A DNA stretch of 64,000 nt from Marivivens sp. GTDB taxonomy: Bacteria; Pseudomonadota; Alphaproteobacteria; Rhodobacterales; Rhodobacteraceae. A program made the position numbers and the translations under genes. This document shows positions 25,339-34,575 of this stretch, one piece after another (the stretch's first letter is position 1; every line of letters starts with the position of its first letter). The DNA lies in NCBI GenBank assembly GCA_024642115.1, contig JAHEBU010000006.1, positions 1 through 64,000 on the forward strand. The letters are read 5' to 3'. The notes under the pieces are model-generated. The model was given only the letters and a program-made list of their open reading frames with translations. It searched no databases and had not been told where the DNA came from.

Positions 25339-25884
25339 ATGCCCAATTACATCCGACCTTGCCAACCTGGTGCCAGCATCTTCTTTACCGTCGCCCTGGC
25401 AAACCGGGGGTCCGATCTTTTGGTAAGAGAAGTGGATGCCCTGCGCGAGGCGGTTCGCGACACGCGGGGACAGCGTCCATTCAAAATAGACGCATGGGTG
25501 ATCTTGCCAGACCACATGCATTTCGTCTGGACCTTGCCCGAAGGCGATAGTGATTTTTCGACGCGGATCGGCGCGATCAAATCGCGGTTCACCCGTAGGG
25601 TGGGGTTCCACCCCACCGCGCCCATTTCAAACGGTGCGACGGGATGGGATGGGGGAACGGTGGGGTGGAACCCCACCCTACGGTCGCCGTCCAAAATCCG
25701 GAAAGGCGATGCCGGGATTTGGCAACGAAGGTTTTGGGAGCATCATATCCGGCACGTCGCCGATTATGCCGCACATGTCCGGTATTGTTGGATCAATCCG
25801 GTCAAGCATGGATTGGTGGAGCGGCCCGAGGATTGGCCGTATTCATCCGTGCATCGCGACAAGCCGGTCGATTTGATTTTGTAG
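25339..25884 (+). CDS. REP-associated tyrosine transposase (RAYT) carrying an in-frame REP pair
   Basis: 181 residues, a Y1/HUH single-strand nuclease of the TnpA_REP family. The HUH motif is His59-Met-His61 (LPDHMHFVW) and the likely catalytic Tyr is Tyr149 in HVRYCWINPVKHGLV. GIWQRRFWEHHIR and ERPEDWPYSSVH are strong RAYT signatures. Residues about 86-116 (RRVGFHPTAP...VGWNPTLRS) are encoded by an inverted pair of REP palindromes, and the stop codon TAG is part of another REP (GTAG at 25881). Both catalytic motifs stay intact and in frame, so the protein may be active. RAYTs mobilise or maintain REP sequences. Confidence 0.92.
   Translation: MPNYIRPCQPGASIFFTVALANRGSDLLVREVDALREAVRDTRGQRPFKIDAWVILPDHMHFVWTLPEGDSDFSTRIGAIKSRFTRRVGFHPTAPISNGATGWDGGTVGWNPTLRSPSKIRKGDAGIWQRRFWEHHIRHVADYAAHVRYCWINPVKHGLVERPEDWPYSSVHRDKPVDLIL
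25593..25683. repeat. Family A REP pair (BIME-like) inside the RAYT gene
   Basis: 26-bp inverted repeat arms at 25593-25618 and 25658-25683. Each arm has a GTAG foot (25595-25598; complement CTAC at 25678-25681) followed by the palindrome GGTGGGGT-TCC-ACCCCACC. GTAG next to a hairpin is the known recognition mark of RAYT enzymes. A 39-base spacer separates them. Confidence 0.9.
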
Positions 25885-26014
25885 GGTGGGGTTCACCCCG
25901 CCGATCCCCACGTTGGGTCAGGGGCCCGTAGGGTGGGGTTCCACCCCACCGCGACAAGGATCAAAGGGGGGGATGGGTTGATACGGGGTCGGTGGGGTGG
26001 AACCCCACCCTACG
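25881..26014. repeat. Three further family A REPs after the RAYT gene
   Basis: A degenerate copy starts with GTAG at 25881-25884 (palindrome to about 25902). Then comes an inverted pair: GTAG at 25928 with palindrome to 25951, and the opposite-facing copy 25990-26014 ending CTACG. With the in-frame pair this makes five copies in 420 bases. Confidence 0.88.
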
Positions 26015-26019
26015 TTTCT

Positions 26020-26400
26020 CTATTTCAAAAAGAAGTATTTGCATTCAGGAGCTTCTGAGCATTCCCATTTACTGCCATCACTACTCGATATCATTTGGCC
26101 GTGAATAGGGCATGGTTTAACTTCAGGAGGTGCCATTTCGATTGCCGTTTCGCTAGAGAGTTTCCATTTCACCTTAAACGAAGTCTCCACTAGCGCCGCA
26201 ACAATGAACGCCCCAATAATGCCAGCAAAGCCGATCCAAGCGTTTTTCCGAATTACTCCTCCATGAAACGAGCAGGCTCCTTGCGTCCCAATCGAAGTTG
26301 ATTTCCAACCATCCCTGCAAGCTGCGGACGTATCAAATAAATGATTGCCTAGGGCCTAAAGCGCCAGAAAACTGACGAGCCAGATCACCCAAAACCGCAC
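26020..26400 (-). pseudogene. Small Cys-rich membrane protein gene interrupted by an amber codon
   Basis: Reading leftward from a GTG at 26400 gives a hydrophobic start (MRFWVIWLVSFLAL), then TAG at 26358-26356, then 111 further codons without a stop until TAG at 26022. The downstream part is clearly protein-like: ACRDGWKSTSIGTQGACSFH followed by GGV, a membrane segment (WIGFAGIIGAFIVAALV), and a C-terminal Cys/His cluster (CPIHGQMIS, WECSEAPECKYFF) resembling a zinc ribbon. No ATG, GTG or TTG allows a good start after the amber codon except an internal GTG past the membrane segment. CAG-to-TAG is the simplest cause. Base composition is more A+T-rich than neighbours, suggesting acquired DNA. 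It begins 3 bases after the thyX stop. Confidence 0.65.
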
Positions 26401-26402
26401 CT

Positions 26403-27311
26403 TTACCCCACAACCCCATCCATAAACTCCCGCCACTCCCCCTTGCTCATGCCCGAAGTCTCCTGCGTGACCTGCTCCCCCTTGATCATCCGCCGCACGC
26501 ACTCCACAGCCTTGGACGAGAGTGTGACGCCGCCCATCCGGTAATCCTCGAACGCCGCATAGGCGGCGGGGACCCAGTCGGCGACGACTTTGCATATCTC
26601 TTCAGCATAGACCCGGATTTCGTATTGCGCGTGGGCGTCCGCCCGCAGCCGCAGGAAGTGAAAGAGGTTGTGCAGGTCCACTTTCCAATACCATTGGGTG
26701 TAGATGTTGGCGGGCAGGTTCATGCGGGCGAGTTCGCGGGCCAGCCCTTGCTTGCCGTCATCGGAAATCATTTCCTCGTAATGGTCATAGGTCCGCGCCG
26801 CGTCGCCTTTGAGGATTTCCAGCACGCGGGCGGATTCCTCGGGCGTGAGCGCCGCCCCCCGCCCCTGATTGTTGACCACCGATTGCGCGGCCAGTTGGGA
26901 AGGCTCGGGGATATAGAATTCCCGGTCGAGGATCGAATAGCGGGCCGAATATTCGTTCACGTTGGCCGTCCGGTGCCGGATCCATTGCCGGGCGACAAAG
27001 ACGGGGAGTTTGACGTGCAGCTTGACCTCGCACATTTCGAACGGGGTCGAATGCCAGTGGCGCATGAGGTAGCGGATCAGCCCTTCGTCGTTTTGCACGG
27101 TCTTGGTGCCGCGCCCGTAGCTGACGCGGGCCGCCTGACAGATCGCGGCGTCGTCGCCCATGTAGTCGATGACGCGGACAAAGCCGTGGTCGAGCACGGG
27201 GTGGGCGCGGTAGAGGTGCGCCTCCATCCCGTCGGACACCGCCCGCAGCGTGGGACGGGTCTGCGCCCGAAGCGCGTCGATTTCGGCCTGCTGGTCGGCG
27301 GTGATGGGCAT
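26403..27311 (-). CDS. thyX: FAD-dependent thymidylate synthase
   Basis: 302 residues. ThyX makes dTMP from dUMP using methylene-THF, NADPH and FAD. The ThyX motif is present as [17 protein letters not shown], preceded by [12 protein letters not shown], and the dUMP/FAD-binding LYWKV-type region is [20 protein letters not shown]. The N-terminal extension and length are normal for alphaproteobacterial ThyX. Divergent from the type XI secretion cargo gene; the 215-base interval shows a TTGACA at 27452 facing the cargo gene. Confidence 0.95.
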   Translation of the reverse strand: MPITADQQAEIDALRAQTRPTLRAVSDGMEAHLYRAHPVLDHGFVRVIDYMGDDAAICQAARVSYGRGTKTVQNDEGLIRYLMRHWHSTPFEMCEVKLHVKLPVFVARQWIRHRTANVNEYSARYSILDREFYIPEPSQLAAQSVVNNQGRGAALTPEESARVLEILKGDAARTYDHYEEMISDDGKQGLARELARMNLPANIYTQWYWKVDLHNLFHFLRLRADAHAQYEIRVYAEEICKVVADWVPAAYAAFEDYRMGGVTLSSKAVECVRRMIKGEQVTQETSGMSKGEWREFMDGVVG

Positions 27312-27451
27312 GGGTCAGGTCCTTTGCTGAGTCGGGGGCAACTATACCGGGGGGTCGGGCGTCGCGGAACCTCTATATCCTGTGTGTCTTGCGCCAATGG
27401 GACCATTTTGCCGCAACGGCCGAAGGAATTGCAGATGTCCCCAGCCTTTCG

Positions 27452-27480
27452 TTGACAGGTTTGGCCGAATGGGAAACAGT
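27452..27480 (+). promoter_or_regulatory. Possible promoter of the Slam cargo/translocator operon
   Basis: TTGACA at 27452-27457, a 17-base spacer, then AACAGT at 27475-27480 as a weak -10. This would give a 5' leader of about 40 bases before the start at 27527. Only the -35 is convincing. Confidence 0.35.
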
Positions 27481-27526
27481 TTGGAAAAAGCCGCCCGCAT
27501 TGGGCTAAAAAGTCGAGACAGTTTTC

Positions 27527-28594
27527 ATGGCCCGAACCCTTCTTGCAGCCCTTGTGGGTATCGCACTTGTCTCTGGATGTGACGGCACCAATCCGTTCAT
27601 GACCGACACCGGCGGGACCCCCAATACGCCCGACCAGACCCCAACGGGAACAGTGGGGGGGGTTGTCCTTCCACCGGGGACGACGGGCAGCGGCAATATC
27701 AGCCACTACGAAGCGCGCGACGGAAAAGGCGGCGGCTACGCCGAGACGGTGGTTTACAATTCCGGAAACGATACCTTTCAGGTCGACAACCTGGCCTTTG
27801 ACGGGCTGAACACCTATCAGCGCAGCGGCCAACCCACGAGCAAGACCCCACTGGCCACTCTGGGCGGCTACAACGTCTATGAAGCCGATGTTGACGTGTC
27901 GGACTTTCTGACCGGGTCGCCGATCAACCAGATCACGCCCTACCGCGCCATTTATGGTGAAAGCACGAACACTGTCACCGTCAACGGAAACCCCGCCCCG
28001 CGGACCCGTTTCGCGATCGTCCGGACGGGGGGCTATACCAACTATGGCTTTGGCGGCTTTCTGTATGAGCGAAATGGCACTGTCACCCTTCCGGCAGACA
28101 GTTTCAGCGGCCAGGCGGGCTTTACCGGCCGCTATGCCGGGATGCGGGTGTTCAACGGAACCGGCGGGCTTGAGTTCACCGAAGGCAATATGGAAGTTTC
28201 GATTGATTTTCAGGACTTCAATGCCAACGACGCAGTGAACGGCAGGCTCTACAACCGGGTCGCCTACGATCCCGCCGGGAACCCGGTCATTGTCGGCAAC
28301 AACGCGGACGCTGGGGAATTGCCCCTGCCTGACCTGAATTTTGTGATCCAGGAAGGTGTTGCGAACTTCAACTCCAATGGCGAAATCGCGGGGAACGTCA
28401 CGAGCACCTGGAACGATCCGAACAACGGCCCGACGGACTATGAATCCGGTGTCTATTACGGGATCATTTCAGGTGACCTGACAGCCGGGGATGGCGGAGA
28501 GATTGTCGGCGTCATGGTGTTCGAATCCACCGATCCGCGGTTCGCCACCACCATCACTGTTCAGGAAACCGGCGGCTTTATCGTCTATCGCTGA
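27527..28594 (+). CDS. Surface lipoprotein, probable Slam-dependent cargo (TbpB-like barrel)
   Basis: 355 residues. Lipobox LVGIALVSGC (Cys18) followed by a flexible Thr/Pro/Gly stretch to about residue 60. The remainder is beta-rich with aromatic/Gly strands: YTNYGFGGFLYERNG, GFTGRYAGMRVFNGTGG, MEVSIDFQDFNANDAVNGRL, and ESGVYYGIISGDLTAGDGGE leading to VGVMVFES. The GxxYxGxR and hydrophobic-DF...V.G strand patterns are those of TbpB-type and other Slam-dependent lipoprotein barrels. The next gene, one base later, is a Slam-like translocator, strongly suggesting this lipoprotein is flipped to the cell surface. Ligand unknown; no TonB receptor or haem/iron gene is adjacent. Confidence 0.8.
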   Translation: MARTLLAALVGIALVSGCDGTNPFMTDTGGTPNTPDQTPTGTVGGVVLPPGTTGSGNISHYEARDGKGGGYAETVVYNSGNDTFQVDNLAFDGLNTYQRSGQPTSKTPLATLGGYNVYEADVDVSDFLTGSPINQITPYRAIYGESTNTVTVNGNPAPRTRFAIVRTGGYTNYGFGGFLYERNGTVTLPADSFSGQAGFTGRYAGMRVFNGTGGLEFTEGNMEVSIDFQDFNANDAVNGRLYNRVAYDPAGNPVIVGNNADAGELPLPDLNFVIQEGVANFNSNGEIAGNVTSTWNDPNNGPTDYESGVYYGIISGDLTAGDGGEIVGVMVFESTDPRFATTITVQETGGFIVYR

Positions 28595-28595
28595 G

Positions 28596-29978
28596 ATGCC
28601 CAGGTCGCTTTCCCTGCGGCGGTTGAGGCGTGCTGCGGCAGCGGGTCTGATGACCCTTTTTGCCGGGGTCAGCGTGGCGCAGACGGTTACGCTGACGCCG
28701 GGCCAGATGCGGCAGGCCGCGACACTCTATCTGCAAAACGGACAAGTGGACGCAGCGGTCGTGTTGGCCCGCGCCCTGCTGGACCGTGATCCGCACGACG
28801 ATGTCGCTGCGATCATTCTCGCCGACGCCACGTCGGCGAGGGGCGACCATGCAACTGCACTCGACATCGCAACACGTCTATATCGCGGGACCGAAAGCCG
28901 CGACACCAAATACATTGCCGCCCGGATTGCTGCACGCGAGCATGCGGCGCTCGAACACGGGACGCGGGCACAGATATGGCTGCGCCGCGCCCGTCAAGCC
29001 GCCCCCTCTGCGGCGGCTGCTACCGATGTCGCACAGGATTTCGCGTACATCCGCGCCCGCAACCCGCTACAAGTGCAGTTGCGGTTCGGCGTGTCACCGA
29101 CAACGAACCTGAACAATGGCTCTTCGCAATCAACGCAGCAAATCCTGTTTTTCGGCGTGCCGTTCGAGCTTTATCTGTCACCTGACGCAGAGGCGCTATC
29201 GGGCCTGTCGCTGACAGCGGGCATTGGCCTACGCTATGCTGTTTCTGGGGGCCCACGTGCCACGACCTTTGTCACGTTCGATTCGTCTGGTGGCACCTAT
29301 CTGTTGTCCGACAGCGCCAAGGCGCAGGCACCAGGCGTGCGGGGCCGTGATTTTTCCAGTGTTTCTGCCCGGCTCGGCCTTCGGCACGAAAGAGCGACCG
29401 AGGACGGGGGAAGTCTTGGGTTTGGCCTGGATTTCGGGCGGGTGTGGAATAACGGACAACCAAACTATGACGCGTTTGGCCTTACTGCCGAGCGGCGCTT
29501 TGCGATTGGCGAAGGGCATGACATCACGGCAAATGTCCGAGCCGAGCGTCAGTTGAGCCGTCGCGACCTGCCACAGCGCGAAACCCTTGTTTTTTCAGTG
29601 CGGGACAGTCGCAAGCGAAATAACGGCGACCAATTTGCCCTGTCTGCGACCCTGATGCGCGGAGTTTCGGACAATGCGGGCTATAACTATCTTGGTTATG
29701 CCTTTGGCGCGGAATACCAGATCGCTGAACCGGTGTTGGGGGGGCGGATCGCGGTATCGGCCGATGTCGGGCGGCGCGATTATACCAAAGGTCCGCTAGA
29801 TCCTGTAGCGCGCGCAGACAGGTTTCTGGCCTTGGGCGCCGACTATACGTTCGTCGGCGTGGATTTCTACGGTTTCTCGCCCATCGTGTCGGTGACGCGC
29901 CAGATCAACCGATCCAACAGCGGACGTTATGATACGGACGCCCTGAACTTTGGGTTCGATTTGCGCACCAACTTCTGA
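28596..29978 (+). CDS. Slam-type (DUF560) outer-membrane translocator, type XI secretion
   Basis: 460 residues; start at 28596 (TGA-G-ATG after the cargo gene). Signal peptide to about residue 28 (AAAGLMTLFAGVSVAQ). Residues about 30-165 are TPR-like helices (AATLYLQNGQVDAAVVLARA, DDVAAIILADATSARGDHA). From about 170 a barrel begins with LQVQLRFGVSPTTNLNNGSS, the Slam signature strand, and continues in amphipathic strands to a C-terminal Phe (FGFDLRTNF) as in outer-membrane proteins. TPR plus 14-strand barrel and this length match Slam. Its function is to move lipoproteins or soluble cargo across the outer membrane. Confidence 0.85.
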   Translation: MPRSLSLRRLRRAAAAGLMTLFAGVSVAQTVTLTPGQMRQAATLYLQNGQVDAAVVLARALLDRDPHDDVAAIILADATSARGDHATALDIATRLYRGTESRDTKYIAARIAAREHAALEHGTRAQIWLRRARQAAPSAAAATDVAQDFAYIRARNPLQVQLRFGVSPTTNLNNGSSQSTQQILFFGVPFELYLSPDAEALSGLSLTAGIGLRYAVSGGPRATTFVTFDSSGGTYLLSDSAKAQAPGVRGRDFSSVSARLGLRHERATEDGGSLGFGLDFGRVWNNGQPNYDAFGLTAERRFAIGEGHDITANVRAERQLSRRDLPQRETLVFSVRDSRKRNNGDQFALSATLMRGVSDNAGYNYLGYAFGAEYQIAEPVLGGRIAVSADVGRRDYTKGPLDPVARADRFLALGADYTFVGVDFYGFSPIVSVTRQINRSNSGRYDTDALNFGFDLRTNF

Positions 29979-30040
29979 AGGCTGGCCCGGCCCCTGGTTC
30001 ATGCTAGGTTGACGTCTGACAGAAATTTCAGGAGGCGACG

Positions 30041-30469
30041 ATGGCGCTCAAGTATCTGCACACGATGGTCCGGGTAAAGGATCTAGAAAAATCCAAGGCG
30101 TTCTATGAACTGCTCGGCCTGCAGGAAATCCGCCGGTACGACAACGAAGGCGGGCGGTTTTCGTTGGTGTTCATGGCCGCCCCCGGCGACGAGGATGCCC
30201 CGATCGAGTTGACCTACAACTGGGACGGCGACGACGCCCTGCCGTCGGACAGTCGACATTTCGGCCATCTGGCCTATGCGGTTCCCAATATCTACGAGAC
30301 GTGTCAGCACCTGATGGACAATGGCGTGACGATCAACCGTCCGCCCCGCGACGGACACATGGCCTTTGTCCGGTCGCCCGACAACGTGTCCATCGAGTTG
30401 CTGCAAGAAGGCGAGAGCCTGCCCAAGGCCGAACCCTGGGCCAGCATGGGCAACACCGGACATTGGTAA
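30041..30469 (+). CDS. gloA: Lactoylglutathione lyase (glyoxalase I)
   Basis: 142 residues. MALKYLHTMVRVKDLEKSKA, GRFSLVFMAAPGDEDAPIEL, LTYNWD, FGHLAYAVPNIYETCQ and DNVSIELLQEG place the metal ligands (His, Glu, His, Glu) as in GloA. It converts methylglyoxal-glutathione hemithioacetal to S-lactoylglutathione. CAGGAGGCGACG precedes the ATG. About 10 residues longer at the C-terminus than E. coli GloA, as is common in this group. Same strand as the DUF1194 genes 20 bases on. Confidence 0.9.
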   Translation: MALKYLHTMVRVKDLEKSKAFYELLGLQEIRRYDNEGGRFSLVFMAAPGDEDAPIELTYNWDGDDALPSDSRHFGHLAYAVPNIYETCQHLMDNGVTINRPPRDGHMAFVRSPDNVSIELLQEGESLPKAEPWASMGNTGHW

Positions 30470-30489
30470 GATGAGGGGACGGGGGTGAC

Positions 30490-31188
30490 ATGCGCGGGGC
30501 GCTGATCGCCCTTTGTCTCTTGCTGGCAGGCCCGGTTTCGGCCTGCCGTCTGGCGCTGGTTCTGGCGCTGGACATCTCGTCCTCGGTCGATCCGAATGAG
30601 GATCGGTTGCAGCGGCAGGGCTTGGCTGCCGCCCTGACCGACCCGGACGTGGTGGCGGCCTTTTTGGCCAGCCCGGACCCTGTGGCCCTGACCGCGTTTG
30701 AATGGTCGGGCCGGTATAATCAGACCGAATTGCTGCCCTGGACGATGATGACGACCGAAGGTGATGTCACCGCCGCCGCTGCCCGGATCGCGGGCAGCCG
30801 CCGCAGCACGTCCGAATTTCCGACCGCGCTGGGATATGCCCTCGGTCATGCGGCGGGGCTTTTGGCGAATGGTCCTGACTGTGCCGCCCGCACCGTTGAC
30901 GTGGCCGGGGACGGGGTGACCAACGACGGGTTTGGCCCGGCGCAGGCCTATGAAACCTTTCCCTTTGCCGGGGTCACGGTGAATGGCTTTGTCATCGCCG
31001 ACGTGGACAACGGTGCCACGATGGAGCTGTTTTCCTATTACCGCCGCGTCGTCCTGCATGGCCCCGGCGCGTTTCTGGAAAGCGCACAAGGCTATGCCGA
31101 TTATGCCCGCGGGATGCGCCGAAAGCTGTTGCGTGAACTGGGTCTGCCGATGATTGGCGGGGCCGTTGCGGCGGGTCCGGCGGGATGA
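30490..31188 (+). CDS. DUF1194 VWA-like exported protein (1)
   Basis: 232 residues with signal peptide (IALCLLLAGPVSA). The mature start CRLALVLALDISSSVDPNE contains a MIDAS-type DxSxS motif of von Willebrand A domains. Later signatures are GDVTAAAARIAGSRRSTSEF, VDVAGDGVTNDGF and YYRRVVLHGPGAFLESAQGY. DUF1194 proteins are exported, of unknown function, and often occur in tandem. It overlaps the second copy by ATGA. Confidence 0.85.
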   Translation: MRGALIALCLLLAGPVSACRLALVLALDISSSVDPNEDRLQRQGLAAALTDPDVVAAFLASPDPVALTAFEWSGRYNQTELLPWTMMTTEGDVTAAAARIAGSRRSTSEFPTALGYALGHAAGLLANGPDCAARTVDVAGDGVTNDGFGPAQAYETFPFAGVTVNGFVIADVDNGATMELFSYYRRVVLHGPGAFLESAQGYADYARGMRRKLLRELGLPMIGGAVAAGPAG

Positions 31189-31910
31189 TCCGGGCGGCCG
31201 CGCTGGTCTGGGTGATTGCAGATCCGGCGGGGGCCGCCTGCCGACAGGCGCTGGCGCTGGGGTTGGATGTGTCGGGGTCCGTCGACACGGCCGAATACCG
31301 CCTGCAACGCGATGGCATCGCCACCGCCCTGACCGATCCCGCCGTTGCCACCCTGATTCTGGCCACGCCTGATGCGCCGATCCGGATCGCCGTCTATGAA
31401 TGGGCGGGGCCCGGTCGCCCGCTTTTGATCATCGACTGGACCGAGATCGGCGACCGGGCCACGCTGGACGGTCTGGTCGCCCGCCTGCGCGAGCCGGGTC
31501 AGCCCCCTGTCGCCGGTTCGACCGACATCGGCATGGCCCTGCGGGCGGGGTTCACGCTGTTGAACCAGCAACCCGAGTGCTGGAAACGCACGCTCGACCT
31601 GTCGGGGGACGGGCGTGCGAATATCGGCCCGGATCCGGCAACCGTCCGCGCCGAGGTCCCTGCGGGCGGCACGGTCAACGGGTTGGTCGTAGGCGCGGAC
31701 GGGCAGAACGTGACCGACGCCCGCGCCGTGGATATCAAGGAACTGTCGTCCTATTACCGCACGCAGGTCATCACCGGCCCCGGTGCGTTCGTCATCACCG
31801 CGCTGGGATATGAGGCCTATGCCGATGCGATGACGGCCAAGCTGATCCGCGAACTGGCCCCCATCGGTATCGGTGCGCTGGTCCCGCCCGGTGACCGCTC
31901 GGATCAGTAG
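31185..31910 (+). CDS. DUF1194 VWA-like exported protein (2)
   Basis: 241 residues, a paralogue of the preceding gene: CRQALALGLDVSGSVDTAEY (MIDAS DxSxS), TPDAPIRIAVYEWAGPGRPL, DLSGDGRANIGPD and YYRTQVITGPGAFVITALGY. The signal peptide is short (RAAALVWVIADPAGA). The pair shows about one third identity by eye, so they probably form a heteromer or act on related ligands. Translationally coupled by ATGA overlap. The last 7 bases overlap the convergent MarR gene. Confidence 0.85.
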   Translation: MIRAAALVWVIADPAGAACRQALALGLDVSGSVDTAEYRLQRDGIATALTDPAVATLILATPDAPIRIAVYEWAGPGRPLLIIDWTEIGDRATLDGLVARLREPGQPPVAGSTDIGMALRAGFTLLNQQPECWKRTLDLSGDGRANIGPDPATVRAEVPAGGTVNGLVVGADGQNVTDARAVDIKELSSYYRTQVITGPGAFVITALGYEAYADAMTAKLIRELAPIGIGALVPPGDRSDQ

Positions 31911-32413
31911 ATATAGCGGATCTGGTCGGCCCAGTAGCGTTCGATCCGGCGCAGGGCGGCGGTGATATCCTCGATCCCCGACAGATCCACCACGCCCCGG
32001 CTTTGCAGCCCTTCGGCGTGGCCCGCGAACAGTTTGGCCACCACATCACGCACCTTGCGACCCTTTTCGGTCAGGCGGACACGGACCGACCGCCGGTCGA
32101 TTTCGCAGCGCTGGTGGTGCATGTAGCCCATTTCGACCAGCTTTTTCAGGTTGTAGCTGACGTTGGAGCCCTGATAGTAGCCCCGCGTTTTCAGTTCACC
32201 CGCCGTCACCTCGTTTTCGCCGATGTTGAACAGCAACAAGGCCTGAACCGCGTTGATTTCCAAAACGCCCACCCGTTCGAATTCGTCCTTGATCACATCG
32301 AGCAGCAGCCGGTGCAGCCGTTCGACCAAGGTGAGGCTTTCAAGGTAGCTGCCCATGAAGGCGGTGTTGCGCAGGCTTGGCAGACCACCGCCAAGGTCAG
32401 AATGAATACTCAT
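31904..32413 (-). CDS. MarR-family regulator (LdtR-like)
   Basis: 169 residues; start at 32413 with CGGAG six bases upstream. A winged-helix protein with LVERLHRLLLDVIKDEFERV, INAVQALLLFNIGENEVTAG, RGYYQGSNVSYNLKKLVEMG and IDRRSVRVRLTEKGRKVRD. These match the LdtR group of alphaproteobacteria, which controls L,D-transpeptidase and stress genes. LdtR identity is by motif resemblance. No L,D-transpeptidase gene is adjacent. Stands alone on the minus strand with a 142-base upstream interval. Confidence 0.85.
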   Translation of the reverse strand: MSIHSDLGGGLPSLRNTAFMGSYLESLTLVERLHRLLLDVIKDEFERVGVLEINAVQALLLFNIGENEVTAGELKTRGYYQGSNVSYNLKKLVEMGYMHHQRCEIDRRSVRVRLTEKGRKVRDVVAKLFAGHAEGLQSRGVVDLSGIEDITAALRRIERYWADQIRYIY

Positions 32414-32555
32414 ATGCTCCGGTCTCCGTCTTGTCCGAGGGCAGTTTTCAGACAAAATGCCGAACAACAGATTAAATGGATCGGCGAATCCAAACCTATA
32501 AAAATTCAAATTGGAATGGTTTTCAGGATCGTCAGCCGCCAGTTCAAGAGCCATA

Positions 32556-32828
32556 TCAGGCGGGGCGGACCACTCCTTCGGCCCCGGCGGCGATCCGGGC
32601 GATCATGGCGGCATAGGGTCCGGGGACCGCATGGGTGCCCAGAATCCAGCCATAGATGTCATGATCATTCTCGGACAGCAGGGCGTCGTACAGGTCCAGA
32701 TCCTGCGCGGTCATATTGTCCAGATGACCGGCGGCAAAGGCCGACAGGATCAAATCCATCTCCTTGATCCCGCGGCGCATCGACCGCATGGCCAGCCGTT
32801 TGATCCGGGTCGGGCGGTCTTCGGTCAT
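32556..32828 (-). CDS. sdhE: Succinate dehydrogenase assembly factor SdhE
   Basis: 90 residues of the DUF339/Sdh5 family: RIKRLAMRSMRRGIKEMDLI contains the RGxxE-like flavinylation motif (here RGIKEMD), followed by LDLYDALLSENDHDIYGWIL. It helps attach FAD covalently to SdhA. Overlaps the upstream XRE gene by 4 bases (ATGA), so the two are coupled. Confidence 0.9.
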   Translation of the reverse strand: MTEDRPTRIKRLAMRSMRRGIKEMDLILSAFAAGHLDNMTAQDLDLYDALLSENDHDIYGWILGTHAVPGPYAAMIARIAAGAEGVVRPA

Positions 32829-33214
32829 GCCGGCTCCTTTAGCGCGGCACGCAGCCGCTTTTCCAATTGACCCAATTTGTCGGTGGATTGGGCGAGTTGG
32901 CTGCGCAACCCGCGCATCTCGGCCAGCAGGGCCAGCAGATCGTCGGCCATCGGTTCGACATCGGTCGGCGCCTCTGGCCCGTCACCCTTGCCAGTCAGCA
33001 GCCAGGACAGGGATACGTTGAGCATCCCGGCCAGCATCTGCAAGCGGTTGGCTCGGGGGTCCCTGACGTCATCCTCCCACGCCTCGATTGTCTCAAGCTG
33101 CACGCCGATCCGTTCGGCAAGTTGGTCGGGTGTCAGCCCTGCCTGTTCGCGCGCCCCTGCCAGGCGGTCGCCAAAGGTCGCCATCTCGTCGCTGAACCAG
33201 TCGCTTTCGCTCAT
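32825..33214 (-). CDS. XRE-family transcriptional regulator
   Basis: 129 residues. A Cro/CI-type helix-turn-helix at about residues 14-70 (FGDRLAGAREQAGLTPDQLA, IEAWEDDVRDPRANRLQMLA) is followed by an acidic linker and a coiled-coil-like C-terminus (LLALLAEMRGLRSQLAQSTD). The arrangement XRE-sdhE is frequent in Rhodobacteraceae. Target unknown. Divergent from the aminotransferase gene, 81 bases between starts. Confidence 0.87.
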   Translation of the reverse strand: MSESDWFSDEMATFGDRLAGAREQAGLTPDQLAERIGVQLETIEAWEDDVRDPRANRLQMLAGMLNVSLSWLLTGKGDGPEAPTDVEPMADDLLALLAEMRGLRSQLAQSTDKLGQLEKRLRAALKEPA

Positions 33215-33259
33215 CGCTTGCTCCTATTCGCTTGATCGGGTGTGGGACCCCGCCTATGA

Positions 33260-34498
<1,239 letters not shown>

Positions 34499-34575
34499 CA
34501 GTCCCCTTGCCTCTTTGACAGGGTCGTGATCGGTCTTTAAGGTCCGCCAAAACGCCTTGAAAGGGTTACTTCCCC

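Noticed and set aside
26356-26358. Programmed read-through or recoding (TAG as pyrrolysine) in the small Cys-rich gene
   Set aside because: No pyl machinery or recoding element is visible; a CAG-to-TAG mutation is simpler.
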